Below are positions 1-11,330 of a DNA stretch of 51,991 nt, one piece after another (the first letter of the stretch is position 1; every line of letters starts with the position of its first letter). Source of the stretch: Paraphysomonas bandaiensis (lineage: Eukaryota > Chrysophyceae); the NCBI GenBank assembly GCA_965644295.1, contig CBFFRP010000643.1:1-51991 (forward strand), read 5' to 3'. The translations under genes and the position numbers were made by a program. The notes beneath the pieces were generated by a model. The model searched no databases. It was not told the DNA's origin and saw nothing but the letters and a program-made list of their open reading frames with translations.

Positions 1-81
1 CCTTCGGCCTCTCTGTGTGTATCATATCGTTATTGCATTAATATAGTTATCAATATTATTATGATGATGTCATTAAACGTG

Positions 82-1341
82 TTAAAGGGTGTTATAAAAG
101 CCCACGGCTTTACAAGGGGACCTCTCCGCCTCTAGAAAACTGTTCGGTTCATGGACGTGCTCATTTTCAGTACTCTCCTCTGAACCCATGACATTTACAT
201 CGGCATCCATTACCTCTATCATGTTAATTTCTCCTAACACTGAGGCATTAGCTAGCCTCCTCCGTAAACGCTTACGTTTCTCTGCATCCCTTTTAGATAC
301 TCTCTGTAGGGTATTAGTACTGTTAGAATTTATAGTATCAGTATATTCAGGTACTCCCTGAGCTGCATCTTCATCAAGTACTCCTTGAGTCATATCTTCA
401 TCAGGTGCTCCCTGAATAATACCATGGTTAACTAGCTGCTCCTGATGGCTCTCAGGCGCTGGGATAGTGGACGTACTCCGTCCATCAGTGGTACTAGAAG
501 CGTCCCTCGTTCCCGTATATCCCGTGTATCCAGGCGTATTCCTTGTCATTACCTGAACATCTTCTATATGTATGGGTACCTTCTGCTCAATGTGGGTTCT
601 CCCCGCAGTTACAAGTGACCGATAACCAACAATGACACCCTTTCTTTCTACCACTCTGGTGGTCTTGTACAACAGCCCGTCTTCATCGTCTATGTGAAAA
701 GTCTTCACGAGATGCTGATAATCATTCACCGTCTTTGGTCTAGGTGCTGTTCGTACTCGGAGAGCGTCGATTTCTGCGTAATATTCTTCGGTGCGGGAAG
801 GTATACTCTCATCTGTGAGTATGTGTACACACGTAATTACCTTATCGGTTGCTGGGAGATACACCTGGTATCCAACTTTATCTTCCGAATATCCCACTAG
901 GTATCCAATCTTTGATTTATCGTCCCAGTCCTTTCGCCTGTCCGCCTTAGGTGTCAATATATAAGTTTTGCACCCCCATACTCTAAAATATTTCAAACTG
1001 GGTGGCTGACCCGTGACATACTCATATGGGGACATGTATCCTCTGTCCGTCCTTGTAGGGAGTCTGATCAGTGTATAGCGAGCAGCATGATACGCGTCTA
1101 ACCAGAATGGAACCGGTAGGCCTGACTGCAACAACATCGCCAACGCCATCTCTGATGCAGTCCTGAATTTTCGCTCCTCTACTGCATTCATTTCCGGACT
1201 ATCTGTTGAAGACCAAGTATGTTTGTAGCAGCCTTGTGATCTCAAATAGCTCCTAAGTTCTTGATTTATGAGTTCTCCAGCTCCATCAGCGTGGTAGTGG
1301 TCCACTCTCAGCTTATATTGCCTAATCTCTCCTTCGAACAC
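82..1341 (-). pseudogene. Copia-A integrase C-terminal part
   Basis: This frame continues the integrase. It shows the second catalytic Asp context (HADGAGELI), the catalytic Glu context (MNAVEERKFRT) and the copia-type C-terminal domain (MSPYEYVTGQPPSL, RVWGCKTYIL, GYLVGYSEDKVGYQVY). A low-complexity linker follows that in Copia-B leads into reverse transcriptase; here it ends in 20 unrelated residues and a stop. No YVDD or RNase H motif is found to the left, so the element is 3'-truncated or rearranged at about position 110. Confidence 0.8.
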
Positions 1342-3250
1342 CTTCTTCTTTAGTACGCTGGTTTACGCCTTTTACCCAGAACATCCTACTCGGGTGATGA
1401 GTTAGTTTGATCACGTAGCGCTCATCACCTCGAGCGGGAGTATTCAGAAATACTTGCACATCAGCCGATATGTCCGGCTTGACATCCGTATCCTCCTTTG
1501 TGTGAAACGAAACTCTCGTAATCTTTGATCTGGCACATATGCTACAGAGACAAGATTTTTTTAATGCAGTCTTCGATAGGTGCTTCCTCTGCAGATTTGA
1601 GCCAGTGAACAACATCCTTCTATGTGCCTCCGTTAGAGCCCCTTTGTTGAAATGGCCCATTCTCCTATGCAGCAGTTCCAGCTCGTCCTCACCAGTCCTA
1701 TCGCTAAGATTTACTTCACAATTACTCGGTGTAGACACATCTGGAAGCTCCAACAGCTGCTGAGTTGGAACTGCAGTCATTCCATTCTTCATGGGTCCCT
1801 CCAGTACCAGCTCACCGGTATTACAGTCATAAATTTGGATCCCATACCACACCGTGAATCGATAGCCCATTTCGTTCAGCTTACGTCCGGAGCACAGGCA
1901 TCGATTGATCTGATCTGAAATTTCTATGTCTCTCCATGCTCCACGGGAACCCACACTTGTGATATGAATCTCTGATCCCTTCTTAGATCCGTTTATCACC
2001 TTTGATGTATTCATATGAGTGTCAAGCATGGTCACATCATTCATCAAGAACATTGATGATGAACAGCATGTATCTATGTATGTATAGTGTTCAGCAGTAC
2101 CAATCATACAACATGTGTCACTTTTATCATATATATCAACAGCGCAATCATAAAGCATATTCGCTTCGGACTCCGAGTCAGACTCGGTTCCTCCTCTGCG
2201 GATATTCTCGAATGTGAAAACCTTCCCAGATTTCTGGGGTTTCTTGGTCTTTCCAGTCGAATTTCGGGGACATTCGTTCGCGCGATGGTTTTTGGATTTG
2301 CATACTCTGCATCCTGTATATTCCTTACTGCCCGGTCTTTGTCCCTTCGTTTCCCCCTTTTTCTTCCTACATTGTTCTGTATTATGATTGTGTATTATAC
2401 CTTTCTTCGAGCAATAAGTGCACTTCCTCTTTGTAGATACTCTCTCTTTCTTTCGAGGCTTTTCAATATGATTCAGCTCCTCCGTGCTCTTGCGCTTCTT
2501 CTCTATGATTTTCCTCCCATACTTGGTGTCGTCGAACTGTTCGATACGTTTGGATAGCAATTCATATGGTACATCATCGGGCATTAAATACAGGGCATAA
2601 TTCAAACCGTCATATTCATCACTGATAATTCCCTCCTTCAGCCTACTAATTTTTGATTCTTCCGTTACCGTTTGGTTATGCGCCTGAAGTTCACGAAGAA
2701 GCAGCTCAAAACGCAGTACATACTCTTTCGCGGTCTCCCCTGGCTTCATCTCGAATGATCCAAACTGAGCAAGCAGAGCACTAATCTTGTTTTGTGTTCC
2801 CCCTTCAAAACACGATTTAAGAGTGCTAACCATCTCTCTGGCGCTGAACTTATTAACTCTTCCTTCAGCTGCCTTGAACTCCTTGTGCTTCAGATGAAAC
2901 TTCTGCAGCGCCTTCGGAGATCGCTTCACCGCCTCTCTGCAGTATGAGTAGGCAATTGCATTCGCCTTCCAATACTTGTCCACCGCTTCTTTGTAGGACT
3001 TGGTCTCAAGACTATTCAGGGGTTGAATTCCGAAATCCTCTTCCTCTGGTGGCCTTTCTAGAGCCACCTCACTCTGCTCCTTTCTCATAAGGAACGTCTC
3101 AAAGTCTTCGATCCATTGTTCAACGTTGCTCTCGTCGAACCATGGAACATCAGCTCTATCCTCCTTCTCTCCTCCGCATTCGCTACCATGTTGACTAATG
3201 ACCATTTTCAGATGATTAAGATCGTTGTAAGAGAAGTTTAAGTTAGTCAA
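1322..3250 (-). pseudogene. Copia-A gag-protease-integrase N-terminal part
   Basis: This 642-residue frame holds a gag region, then two CCHC-like knuckles: an irregular one (CTYC...H...C) and a regular CX2CX4HX4C (CRVCKSKNHRANEC). A protease region follows with the active-site-like string YIDTCCS, then a GAG-pre-integrase zinc region (HRRMGH...CSIC) and the first part of the integrase core (ISADVQVFLN). The frame then runs into 43 out-of-register residues and stops. Compared with Copia-B, several integrase residues are lost at the break as well as the frame. The annotated start lies upstream of the primer-binding block, in the presumed LTR; the ATG inside that block is in another frame, which suggests a second frameshift near the start. 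Confidence 0.8.
3176..3188 (-). promoter_or_regulatory. Copia-A primer binding site (candidate)
   Basis: The minus strand reads TGGTAGCGAATGC, identical to the block that abuts the 5' LTR of Copia-B at 39251-39263. TGGTAGCG is also the start of the yeast Ty1 primer site, complementary to the 3' end of initiator tRNA-Met. The block is read in a different protein frame in the two elements, so the nucleotide sequence rather than the peptide seems to be conserved. Confidence 0.6.
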
Positions 3251-4741
3251 ACTAGATAGATTACTTTATTATAATTGTATACACAATTGTGTGTGTTGTC
3301 ATGTAACACATGTCAACAACATGATAAATTATTTCGTTCATGTCAACCACTGCTCAACTTCCGTATCTTGAATCGTCATGATATAATACTTCAGTTTCAC
3401 AGTTATAGCTATATAGCACCTTTGACTATTGACTACGTATTACTGTTTTTCACATTGTATTTAACGTATTCTACAGTACTATCTTAGAGAACCATACGTA
3501 TTCCAACACATACAAGCCTAAAATAAGTAAGTTCATTGCTCGAGATAGAACGATAACTCACTAGCGCTTATTACATAATTGACCTTCGACTATATGTAAT
3601 TATGTAGAGTTAGGAATACAGTATTACTCTATCGCTATAGTATTATACTATTAGTCGTGTGGAAGTGTGTACTGCACATTGATTGTATACACTATATATG
3701 TAAAAGTGCTCTTAAATGGGGAAGTTTACGAGTGAGATATATAGACAGAGAGTAGATTTCAAGCCAATCTCAAAGCTTGTCATCCACTTCAAGTATAATT
3801 AAAAGGGAAATACTTCTAATTGTAGTTACATTTATATTCGACAAGAGGTGCTCTGTGCACCACTCACTCGTACACCTCTCCATTTAAGAGCACTTTAAAA
3901 ACTCACAATCGATATGCATAACACACTTCCGCACGACTCCATTTCTAAGAGGACTGTGTCAGCTGTGGCCTCGTACTATAGTAAGGCAGGAATGTATATT
4001 GCATTTGACACTTTTCAGGTACAGTATATATAACAGTGACTGCATATCTGATGACAGTGAAAGTATCATGGGAAACGTCATGCTTTTACCCATTTTATAA
4101 TGTGAGTGTCACTGACAATTCATATAATTTAAGTATGATAAACATACAATAATATAAAGATAATTTTATGGAAAGTAGTACCTATCAAAAACTATAAACA
4201 GTGGGTTTGCACGAACTGCAGCAAAGTTATGCTTTTCTCAGATCTACAAGGCCTCTCTGCAAGAAGTGTAACTTTTCTATGCCCGCAGATGACTCACAAA
4301 CCGTGACTCAACTCTGTGTGGACCAAGAAAAGCTGATCTCTTGTCTAGACTCTACAACCACTAAATAGTATCCGCCAGCGGGCTGCGATACTGTCCAGGC
4401 GCAACGACGGGCGCACTGCCAGAAACACTAACAAACCGTATGTGCTCTTTAAGAAAAGTAAATTATAAAGTCAGTGACAAGAATGAGCAAATCAACGTAG
4501 GTCAAGTCAACACAGCCGCAAAAACACAATAAATGGAGTTTTTCACCAACTTGTTCGCGCATTTTCTCACGAAAAAATCAAGTCAAAAGTTAGTAAAAAA
4601 CTCCCCACACAAACACCCAGAGAGCAATCAGAACACACACTTCACTCTTCACATCAGACTGCACTGCAGTCACATGAACATGACAGATTGAATAATGAGG
4701 ACAACACTCAGAGCTGACTCATTAGCATAAGAGTTCAGAGG
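3251..4741. other. Intergenic stretch between Copia-A and the acylphosphatase-like gene
   Basis: No coding frame with family features is visible. The stretch must hold the rest of the Copia-A 5' LTR next to 3250 and the inverted repeat at 3653-3938. The last 300 bp before 4742 are presumably the promoter region of the next gene; I see no clear TATA element there. Confidence 0.4.
3653..3938. repeat. 286-bp imperfect inverted repeat, MITE-like
   Basis: The sequence starting AGTCGTGTGGAAGTGTGT at 3653 is mirrored by ACACACTTCCGCACGACT ending at 3938. Each arm is about 90 bp, including a perfect 17-bp pair (AAAGTGCTCTTAAATGG against its complement at about 3878-3894) and a further match around ACGAGTGAG. 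The centre (about 3746-3845) is unpaired and has no reading frame. I see no convincing target-site duplication, so this may be an old non-autonomous DNA transposon or a foldback relic. Confidence 0.5.
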
Positions 4742-5522
4742 ATGTTCACTATTGCAGATATTGAGGAGGATATCACTGCGCTAAAGGCGGAGATTGCGGA
4801 CTATCGAAGCGAGTATAGCAGTGCCACTACAGAAGGGAGGAGAGACCTTCTTCTCGCTGTCATCACTGAAAGGAGCAAGAATCTTCATGATTTGTATGCT
4901 ATTCGACGGGAGAAACTGGAACAGCAACAACCTCAGTCAGGTAATCCTATTAATGTACACTGTATTCTCACATCTCACTCATCTATCTACACTATGTTCT
5001 GTTCACTTCTGCTGCAGGGTTTCAAAATCCACCTGCTCCTGTATCCTCTGTATTTAATTTGACCGTGTTCAACAGCCTCAACCTCCTCAGAAATTGTATT
5101 GTTATGAAATGATGTTAAAAGATGCGAATGGTGCACTGGCATCACTGGCAGGCTACAGGGGATTTCGTAAGTACGTTGTTGACAAGGCAACGGAATTGGG
5201 TGTAACTGGGTCTATCCAGCGGTATCGTCATTATGACATCAGGATTTATTTTGAAGGAGACATGGAACAGCTGGATAATTTTTTCGACTTTTTACAGAGA
5301 TGTCGTCAGCAAGGAATGCTGACTAAGTTTGAGAATATTGTGAGTAGTGAGATACCCCTTCGAACACAAAGGGAATTTTTTATTGTCGTGGACCACTCAA
5401 GAACCACTGAAAGAAATGGAAAAGTCAAGAAAGGTCCTCACTCAGACCACACCGAGTACGATAAAATCAGTGAATATTCAGGCGACTCCGGGGCCGTGTT
5501 AGGATTTCATAGACCTCACTAA
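4742..5522 (+). CDS. Coiled-coil protein with C-terminal acylphosphatase-like domain
   Basis: The proposed exons are 4742-4940, 5018-5049 and 5076-5522 (225 aa). Intron 1 (4941-5017, 77 nt) is a normal GT-AG intron. Intron 2 would be only 26 nt (GTATTT...AACAG), or 35 nt if the donor is at 5041; both keep frame. A single intron 4941-5121 with a weak TTAAAAG acceptor would also keep frame. Residues 1-65 are helical and charged (ADIEEDITALKAEIADY), followed by a Pro-rich linker. The C-terminal part (GYRGFRKYVVDKATELGVTG, then YFEGDMEQLDNFFDFL) matches the acylphosphatase fold. The phosphate-binding Arg of the FR loop is kept, but the position of the catalytic Asn (GVTGWVxN in enzymes) reads GVTGSIQR, so activity is doubtful. 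The last 50 residues are polar and unrecognised. Confidence 0.7.
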
Positions 5523-5526
5523 TAAA
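5521..5526 (+). terminator. Poly-A signal overlapping the stop codon
   Basis: AATAAA overlaps the TAA stop of the acylphosphatase-like gene by two bases. It is the only canonical signal close to this gene, and it would place cleavage inside the structured element that follows. Confidence 0.4.
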
Positions 5527-5529
5527 CAC

Positions 5530-5612
5530 ACGCACTTAGAGCCGGCACACCATAAATCATGTGTGTGGTGGTATACCCCTAAAGGGTATACCGGCTTAAA
5601 TATCCCGTGCGT
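5530..5612. other. Nested hairpin / three-way-junction element
   Basis: Outer pairing joins ACGCAC (5530-5535) to GTGCGT (5607-5612). A second stem joins TTAgAGCC (5536-5543) to GGCTTAA (5593-5599) with one bulge. Inside are two hairpins: CACAC (5546-5550) with GTGTG (5561-5565), and a perfect 9-bp stem GGTATACCC (5570-5578) with GGGTATACC (5584-5592) around a 5-nt loop. All four helices can form together as a three-way junction. It begins 8 bp after a stop codon, so it could be a 3'-UTR structure, a small structured RNA or a tiny inverted-repeat transposon. It does not look like a tRNA. Confidence 0.5.
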
Positions 5613-7162
5613 ATAAGGTGGAAGACACTCATTTTATGAGGAATAGTTCAGTTTTTAAGTGTCATGCCTATGATGACACCCCTAATCTGTATGTCCCCAT
5701 AGTTTTCGAGGTAGTACGTATAAGCTGCGGTTGCGTGCTTACCATCCTACTGATACCAAAAGGAGGCATATTATTGATTTTGTTATTGCTTTTTGAAGGA
5801 TAGGTTGAAACATTTTGCTAGTTATAATATAATTAGTTATTGTGTCCATCCACGAAATTTATTCGCTTGTAGATAGGACACCAGGTCTGTTAGAGACCCT
5901 ACCATATCTAGTTCGTGTGTACTTTAGTAGGTGTAGGAAGTAGGAATAATAGTAGCTTGTTATCCTAAGAATTGTGTCTGTATCAGCTACGAATTGCTAA
6001 TACCCTATATATACATTCTGATCAGATAATACAAAATAATGAATATGAATATAAATCGTTCAACTAGAATATCAACGACTATATTAGCCATTTTCAACGG
6101 CTATATAAATCTTAACGGCTATATTTTGTCAATAACTACTAGCTATGTGGGGGCACCAGAGAATGTACTCATCTGGATGTTTTAGATTTCGAAAGATTGA
6201 TTTCAAAACATTAGAGATAACCCCTAGGGAAAAAGAAGATTATATAACATTTGAGATTGATGTTGACTTTGCCTCATATTGACAGCGTAACTAATTACTG
6301 CGTGCGGCCCCCTAGTGGGCGCGGCTGAGTGCTGCTGCGATTGCTCGCCTCTACCTATGTACACATTGCTTAGTTCAGCTGTTCCCCACTCTGGGTTCTC
6401 ACTGCATATTCGGCGCTGAATACCATGTAATAATGATGTAGCTAGTTGGGCTCAGTAGGTAGCTAGCAAATAACGTATGGGACTTAAATCAAGTCTGAAT
6501 TAGGTACCCACCCGGCCCCCATCCGAATCTACCTAAGTACGCACTCAGAATGGGGCAAATACTTCGTAATTGAATCATGTGATATCGTGTGATTCTTTAA
6601 ATTGTTGTATCCATTCCGAATATTCTGTTGTCGTCCGCCCACAGACTTTGCACTCGTGCTTGTTTGGTTCACCTTCAACTGGACTTCAAAAACATCTGTA
6701 AATATCTCTACTTTTGTATACAATAACTTCTAGTCATGCTACCATTATTCATATAATTTTATAACTTTTTTACAAGTAAAATCCCATTTTACACATAAAA
6801 TCCAATTGCCTATAGCCTACGCATACATGTGAACGCCTGTTTAATGCAGCTAAAGTATGCATCCTACTACACGTAATGTGATGCAGTTTTTTAAAAGCTA
6901 ATCGACACTTGTGGCCGGATGCATGCATATTTCAATTCATTTTGAATTAATGTGGTGATGATGACGTCATCGATGATGGTTCCGATAATGAGTACGAGGA
7001 CAGTTGTGATTAAATAAACAGTAAGTAGTCTTTGCTTGGCAGCGTAGTGGGTGTGGTTAATCATGTGAACTTAATGACGGGTACTGATAATGGTGGAATA
7101 TACGCATGTGTTTATTCTAATAATGATACTAATATATTGCAATAGTATTGTTGGATCAGTTT
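5613..7162. other. AT-rich intergenic stretch
   Basis: No gene is supported. Short frames exist but show no conserved motif and use codons randomly. Short local repeats of the kind ACGGCTATAT occur around 6060-6130. A slightly GC-richer patch lies at 6300-6360. Confidence 0.4.
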
Positions 7163-7360
7163 AAAAATTCCATCGAATTGAATGTCTTTTTATTTAGCAA
7201 TAGGCGTTAAAAACCCGTTCCGATATAGCGGCTAGTTGAATACTAGTCTACTAGTTAGACCTCTACCCATAACTAATCAGCGCAAATTCTATTATCCTAC
7301 TATTTAACGCTACAGAAGCTGCTTGTGCGTCGCCGCAAGCACCAAGGTGCAACCACTTCC

Positions 7361-7406
<46 letters not shown>

Positions 7407-7411
7407 CCATC
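7163..7411 (+). mobile_element. SINE-like retroposon with poly-A tail and target duplication (copy 1)
   Basis: The body (about 7175-7364) is repeated at 17104-17293 and, in part, inverted at about 39905-39975. It ends in 40 A (7365-7404) and is flanked by the direct repeat AAAAATTCCATC (7163-7174 and 7400-7411), the hallmark of target-primed reverse transcription. The 3' part carries a small hairpin (GCTTGTGCG/CGCAAGC). There is a loose A-box-like string (TAGCAATAGGCG) and a B-box-like AGTTGAATAC about 35 bp later, which would suit a tRNA-derived Pol III promoter, but both matches are weak. No protein is encoded. Confidence 0.7.
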
Positions 7412-7903
7412 AATACTATTGGTGAGACGCTGTCTAACAATAGTATTGCAATATATTGTTCCCTAGCCCAGAATAGTATTATGTATATAGGATCTAGAAG
7501 ATATAATACTTCGTATTTCCTGCCCATCTCGAGCCTGTTGTGTTTCTACATCTTGGTCATCTATTTTGCCATTTCTTTCCACCCATGTTAGATATAGTTA
7601 CAAAGGAAGTAAATTCAGCAAGTGGTGTATGACTGCTGAACATGTGATAGATACTATATGAATATGTTGTGAAGTGTTGAGATTAATACTTATAATTATT
7701 TCGAGAAAAGCTTGAAAGTTGAAAGTACGATGTTATGTACTATGTACAACAAAGCAAAGTTAAGATTTACATGAAGAGCAAAGGTAACTTCAGTGTAATG
7801 CCCAATTCTAACATACTATACGACCTATTAATACTCATATATCTTATTACTTAAAGCATAGTGGTGCAAAATAGACACATTTCAACTCTATATTTATTCA
7901 TAA

Positions 7904-10763
7904 CTACTTTGCAGTTTTAATTTCTTCGTCTCCGCTTCCACCTTTCTTCTGATGAGAATGAATCGTGAAAGATGTGAGCTTTGAATGACTTCCGACAAGT
8001 GCCATCTCAAGACGCTCCTCATCTCCAGCCCGAAGAGATGTTACTGTCGGGCGAACAGAGACAATGCATGTGCGCCCCCTGCAGATAGCAATCATTAGTT
8101 TGGGATTTACACTCACTATTTCAGTGGCAGCAGTCTCATTCCATATATTGCAAGTACACAATGGAGAGTAAAGTGTTGGCAACGCGCTCACCTTGAATCG
8201 CCAACAAGTAGCTTCCTTCCATCATCCAACCAAGCAGTTTTATTTAGCGGGCAAGGGGTGGAAGTACTGCCACTAGGATGTCCGCCTCTAGATGGAGAAG
8301 ACGGATTGGCTGTACCTTCTGTTTTATCTTCCATTTGGACACGAAGTGATCCCACGGGCTCAGAAATCGACTGACAAACATTCCACAAAAGTAGCATTCC
8401 ACCTGCGCGAATTCTCAGTTCATAATAGAGTGCAGTGCTTGTTATGCTTAGTTTCATATCAGTAATAACCATACAAGCGATGCCGTGAAGCTTTATAAAA
8501 TATCTACACATGACCCATACCTGATGTAATCGCACTGAATAATCCAGGATGCATAGGAGACCATCGTACCCCACATACATAATCAAACGACGACCCCGTG
8601 AACTCCATCAGTGGTTGAGCTTTGGGGTTTATATGCTCAATGTTCCAAAGCTTTACTGTCCAATCAACTGAAGAAGTTATAATCAAATCCTTGAAAGCCT
8701 TGCTGGTTGATGGATTAACGTGTATTGCTGTAACCATGCCAAAGTGGGCAGCCACCTAAACAGCGCACCAACATTAGACCAAAAAGTAAGATTTTCTCCA
8801 CCAGTATAGGTACGTATTAAGTGAATCAAGTGTATTCGCAACCAACAGTTTTATTACCTGATCTACATGCCCAGTGTTTTTCAGAGGAAGTGAAAGCACG
8901 CTGAGGGTACCACCCTCGCTACCCACGATTAGCTGTAGCAACACATGTTACACTAGGTGGGGCATGCTACTACTTATATTCATAAATATAAGGGAAGCAA
9001 CCTTACTATAAAATAATACCATGTAATACCAAGACTTCTCACCTTTCTACTGTCCTCATCTGGTCCAAGTTCCATGCACGAGACGCTAATAGGTTTGCTA
9101 TCTATTGATGACGCTTGATCAGTTGAATCCTTTTCTTTGTGATTCGAAGCAAGAAGGGAAATAGGAGGTGCAGTAAGACATGTAATACTAATCGGGTCGG
9201 TCAAGTTGTTTAAATCCCACTGACACAGAGTCCCATCGGTACTGGCAGTGATCAGAGTCACAGACCCCGCTGATGACTTAGATAAGCACATGGAAAACAC
9301 GGGGTGCTTGTGGCCCTTTCCGGCGATAGACGATCGGTGCGCTGGTCGTGAGGTTGACACCCTAGTGTCCCATAAAAGTATCTGACCAGAGTAGCAACCG
9401 GCAGTTATTATATGGGGATCATCAGGGTGAAACCGAGCAACAAGAACTGGAGATGGAGAAGAAAAAGTAAACTCCGGGGCGTCTATGAGAATAAGCGACC
9501 ACACACAGAGCAAACCGTTACTGTGAGATGCAGCCATATCTGGAGATGCGGAAGAATGGATTTTGGAGGTTCCATCCAGTCCACTTCGGGAACCGTAAGC
9601 CACTAAGAAAAGCTCTGAGTGATGTGGACTCCTCTGTTGGCAGCAACAAATTAAATAGCATCTAAATAACGATAAACATATAGAATCTGGTGTATGAATC
9701 AATGGAAGTGTGTGATCCCATACACGACACAATCTACATCTCGTGTCTACATACTGTACGAAATGGAACTAGAGCTCACCTGGATATCCATAATTGGGCG
9801 TCCGTCCACTGTAGAATTCCGAAATGTACGCAATCGAGACATAACTACACTACTATCATCTCGCCCAGCGGCTCCTTTATCTGTACCAGTGTAGTCTTTG
9901 AGAATGTCGATAGAATTCGCTAACCCGAGAGCCCGCTCGACAACATGAGCGGAAGAAGAGACAAAGGACTTGAAAGCATCTTGTTGAAGTATGGTATTGA
10001 TTTCGTCCGTTGAGAGGGTCAGAGCTTTCATGGGCTCCACTAAACTCTCTCCAGAGTAGGTACGATTCCGAACACGGGTTGGCGATCCCACAGAACCTGG
10101 ACACATATACATAAGCTTAAAATAACTCATTACGATGCATACAGTGCAAAACGAATTCCACTACGACGCAGGTGTAGAATACACAGCAAGCAAGTAAAAT
10201 TCAGTGCAAATCGGTATATTGTATTGCCGCATGAAAGCGTTACCTCCAGGAGACTGTGCGGATTGCGCTGGTTTCGCAGCGTTAGCATTACTCTCTGACC
10301 TCGTCCGGCGGTGTGGAGTTGAATTCATTTCAGATTCTTCTGACTCATATCCATATAAACCATCATTATCAGTTTGGCACTCCTTATCGTATGTTTCGCA
10401 TATTATGGGTGCTATATTTATTTGCACTGCATTCGATACAACCAATTCACTAAATATCTTTTTTCGTTCTTCTTCCCTGGAAACTATTGGTTGAGAAGTT
10501 GATACTTCTGATACATTCATAGTATTCTCATTAGTAGATGATGAATCTGATGTTGTTAATAATGAGTTCACTAAATCATCAATATCTGATTTTGCAGGTA
10601 CAGTAGAAGCAGTAGAAGCAGTAGGAGCAGTAGATGTAGTTGATGATGATATATTTTGTTCCATTTCACGTTCTTTTTTCATTTTTCTCATTTCTTCTAA
10701 ACGTTTTCGTTTATTTTCTAAATCTTCCATTCTCTTTTTACGTTGTGCTTCAAAATTATCCAT
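7904..10763 (-). CDS. Cytoplasmic dynein intermediate chain
   Basis: Seven exons fit on the complement: 10763-10244, 10096-9780, 9633-9043, 8932-8858, 8755-8521, 8402-8192 and 8078-7904 (707 aa). All junctions are GT-AG and in phase; introns are 102-147 nt. The N terminus (residues 1-36) is the basic coiled coil of the family (RKKRMEDLENKRKRLEEM). A DIDDLVNSLL motif and then TYDKECQTD follow; the latter resembles the TYxKETQT site bound by LC8/Tctex light chains. Exons 2-7 encode the WD40 propeller, with SPHHSELFLVAYG, YSGQILLWDTR, ITASTDGTLCQWDL, ITSSVDWTVKLWN and LVGDSRGR. The 25-residue exon at 8858-8932 (LIVGSEGGTLSVL...) supplies a strand needed for the propeller. The subunit scaffolds dynein and binds dynactin. 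Codons in the first about 440 bp are strongly A/T-ending. Confidence 0.93.
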
Positions 10764-11330
10764 CTTGATATGTATATATATGTATATGTATGTATGTATA
10801 TGATAATAGTTTGTTTTAATTCAATTTGTATGGTAATTTAATAGAAGGGAATGTAAAGTCAGAGTGAGAGTGAGTGAGTGAGAGGTTTGGATGTATGGAT
10901 TGCTGCTTATGGGGGCTATGGGCTGAGTGATATTGTGATAGATATATACGTATAGAGTATCGTGTAGGACTGACTATACAGAGTTATATGTACTGTATGT
11001 ATAGTGGGGGCATTTTTTAATAAAAAAACGTTTTTACTAAAATAATTTAATGGTGTATTGTATATATATACTTGAAGAAATTATTACGTTTTTACGTAAA
11101 AACAAAATTTCCGACTTTTTTGTATATAATACGGCACGCATACATACTTGCATGTTGCATATCGCCCGTTTACGGACATCAGTGTATGAACAGTTTGTGG
11201 TGCAGCAATATTCATTGGGGTTTTCCAAGACAACTTTTCACAACATAAAAATCAGGCTTTTCCATCATGTATGTTGTTTATTTATTAGTACAGCAGTACA
11301 CTATACTGCTGTGTGTACATGTACAGTACA

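Larger units (their letters stand above)
82..3250 (-). mobile_element. Copia-A: decayed Ty1/copia-type LTR retrotransposon, gag to integrase
   Basis: Two minus-strand reading frames together cover gag, protease and integrase of a Ty1/copia element in the order gag-PR-IN. The integrase is broken by a frame change near 1322-1341. Homology to the second element of this window (34264-39556) stops near 110, just before reverse transcriptase would begin, so RT and RNase H are missing or lie to the left in rearranged form. A primer-binding-site-like block is present at 3176-3188, so a 5' LTR should start at about 3189 and run rightwards, but without its partner I cannot fix its outer end. The element is clearly older and more damaged than the one at 34-39 kb and its protein is well diverged from it. 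Confidence 0.85.

Noticed and set aside
5618-5803. Plus-strand 61-codon frame after the structured element
   Set aside because: There is no motif, no homologous pattern and AT-biased random composition.
6300-6360. tRNA-like GC-rich patch
   Set aside because: No cloverleaf or T-arm consensus could be formed.
11088-11103. Perfect 16-bp palindrome GTTTTTACGTAAAAAC
   Set aside because: It is in very AT-rich DNA where such short palindromes are common; I found no second copy.
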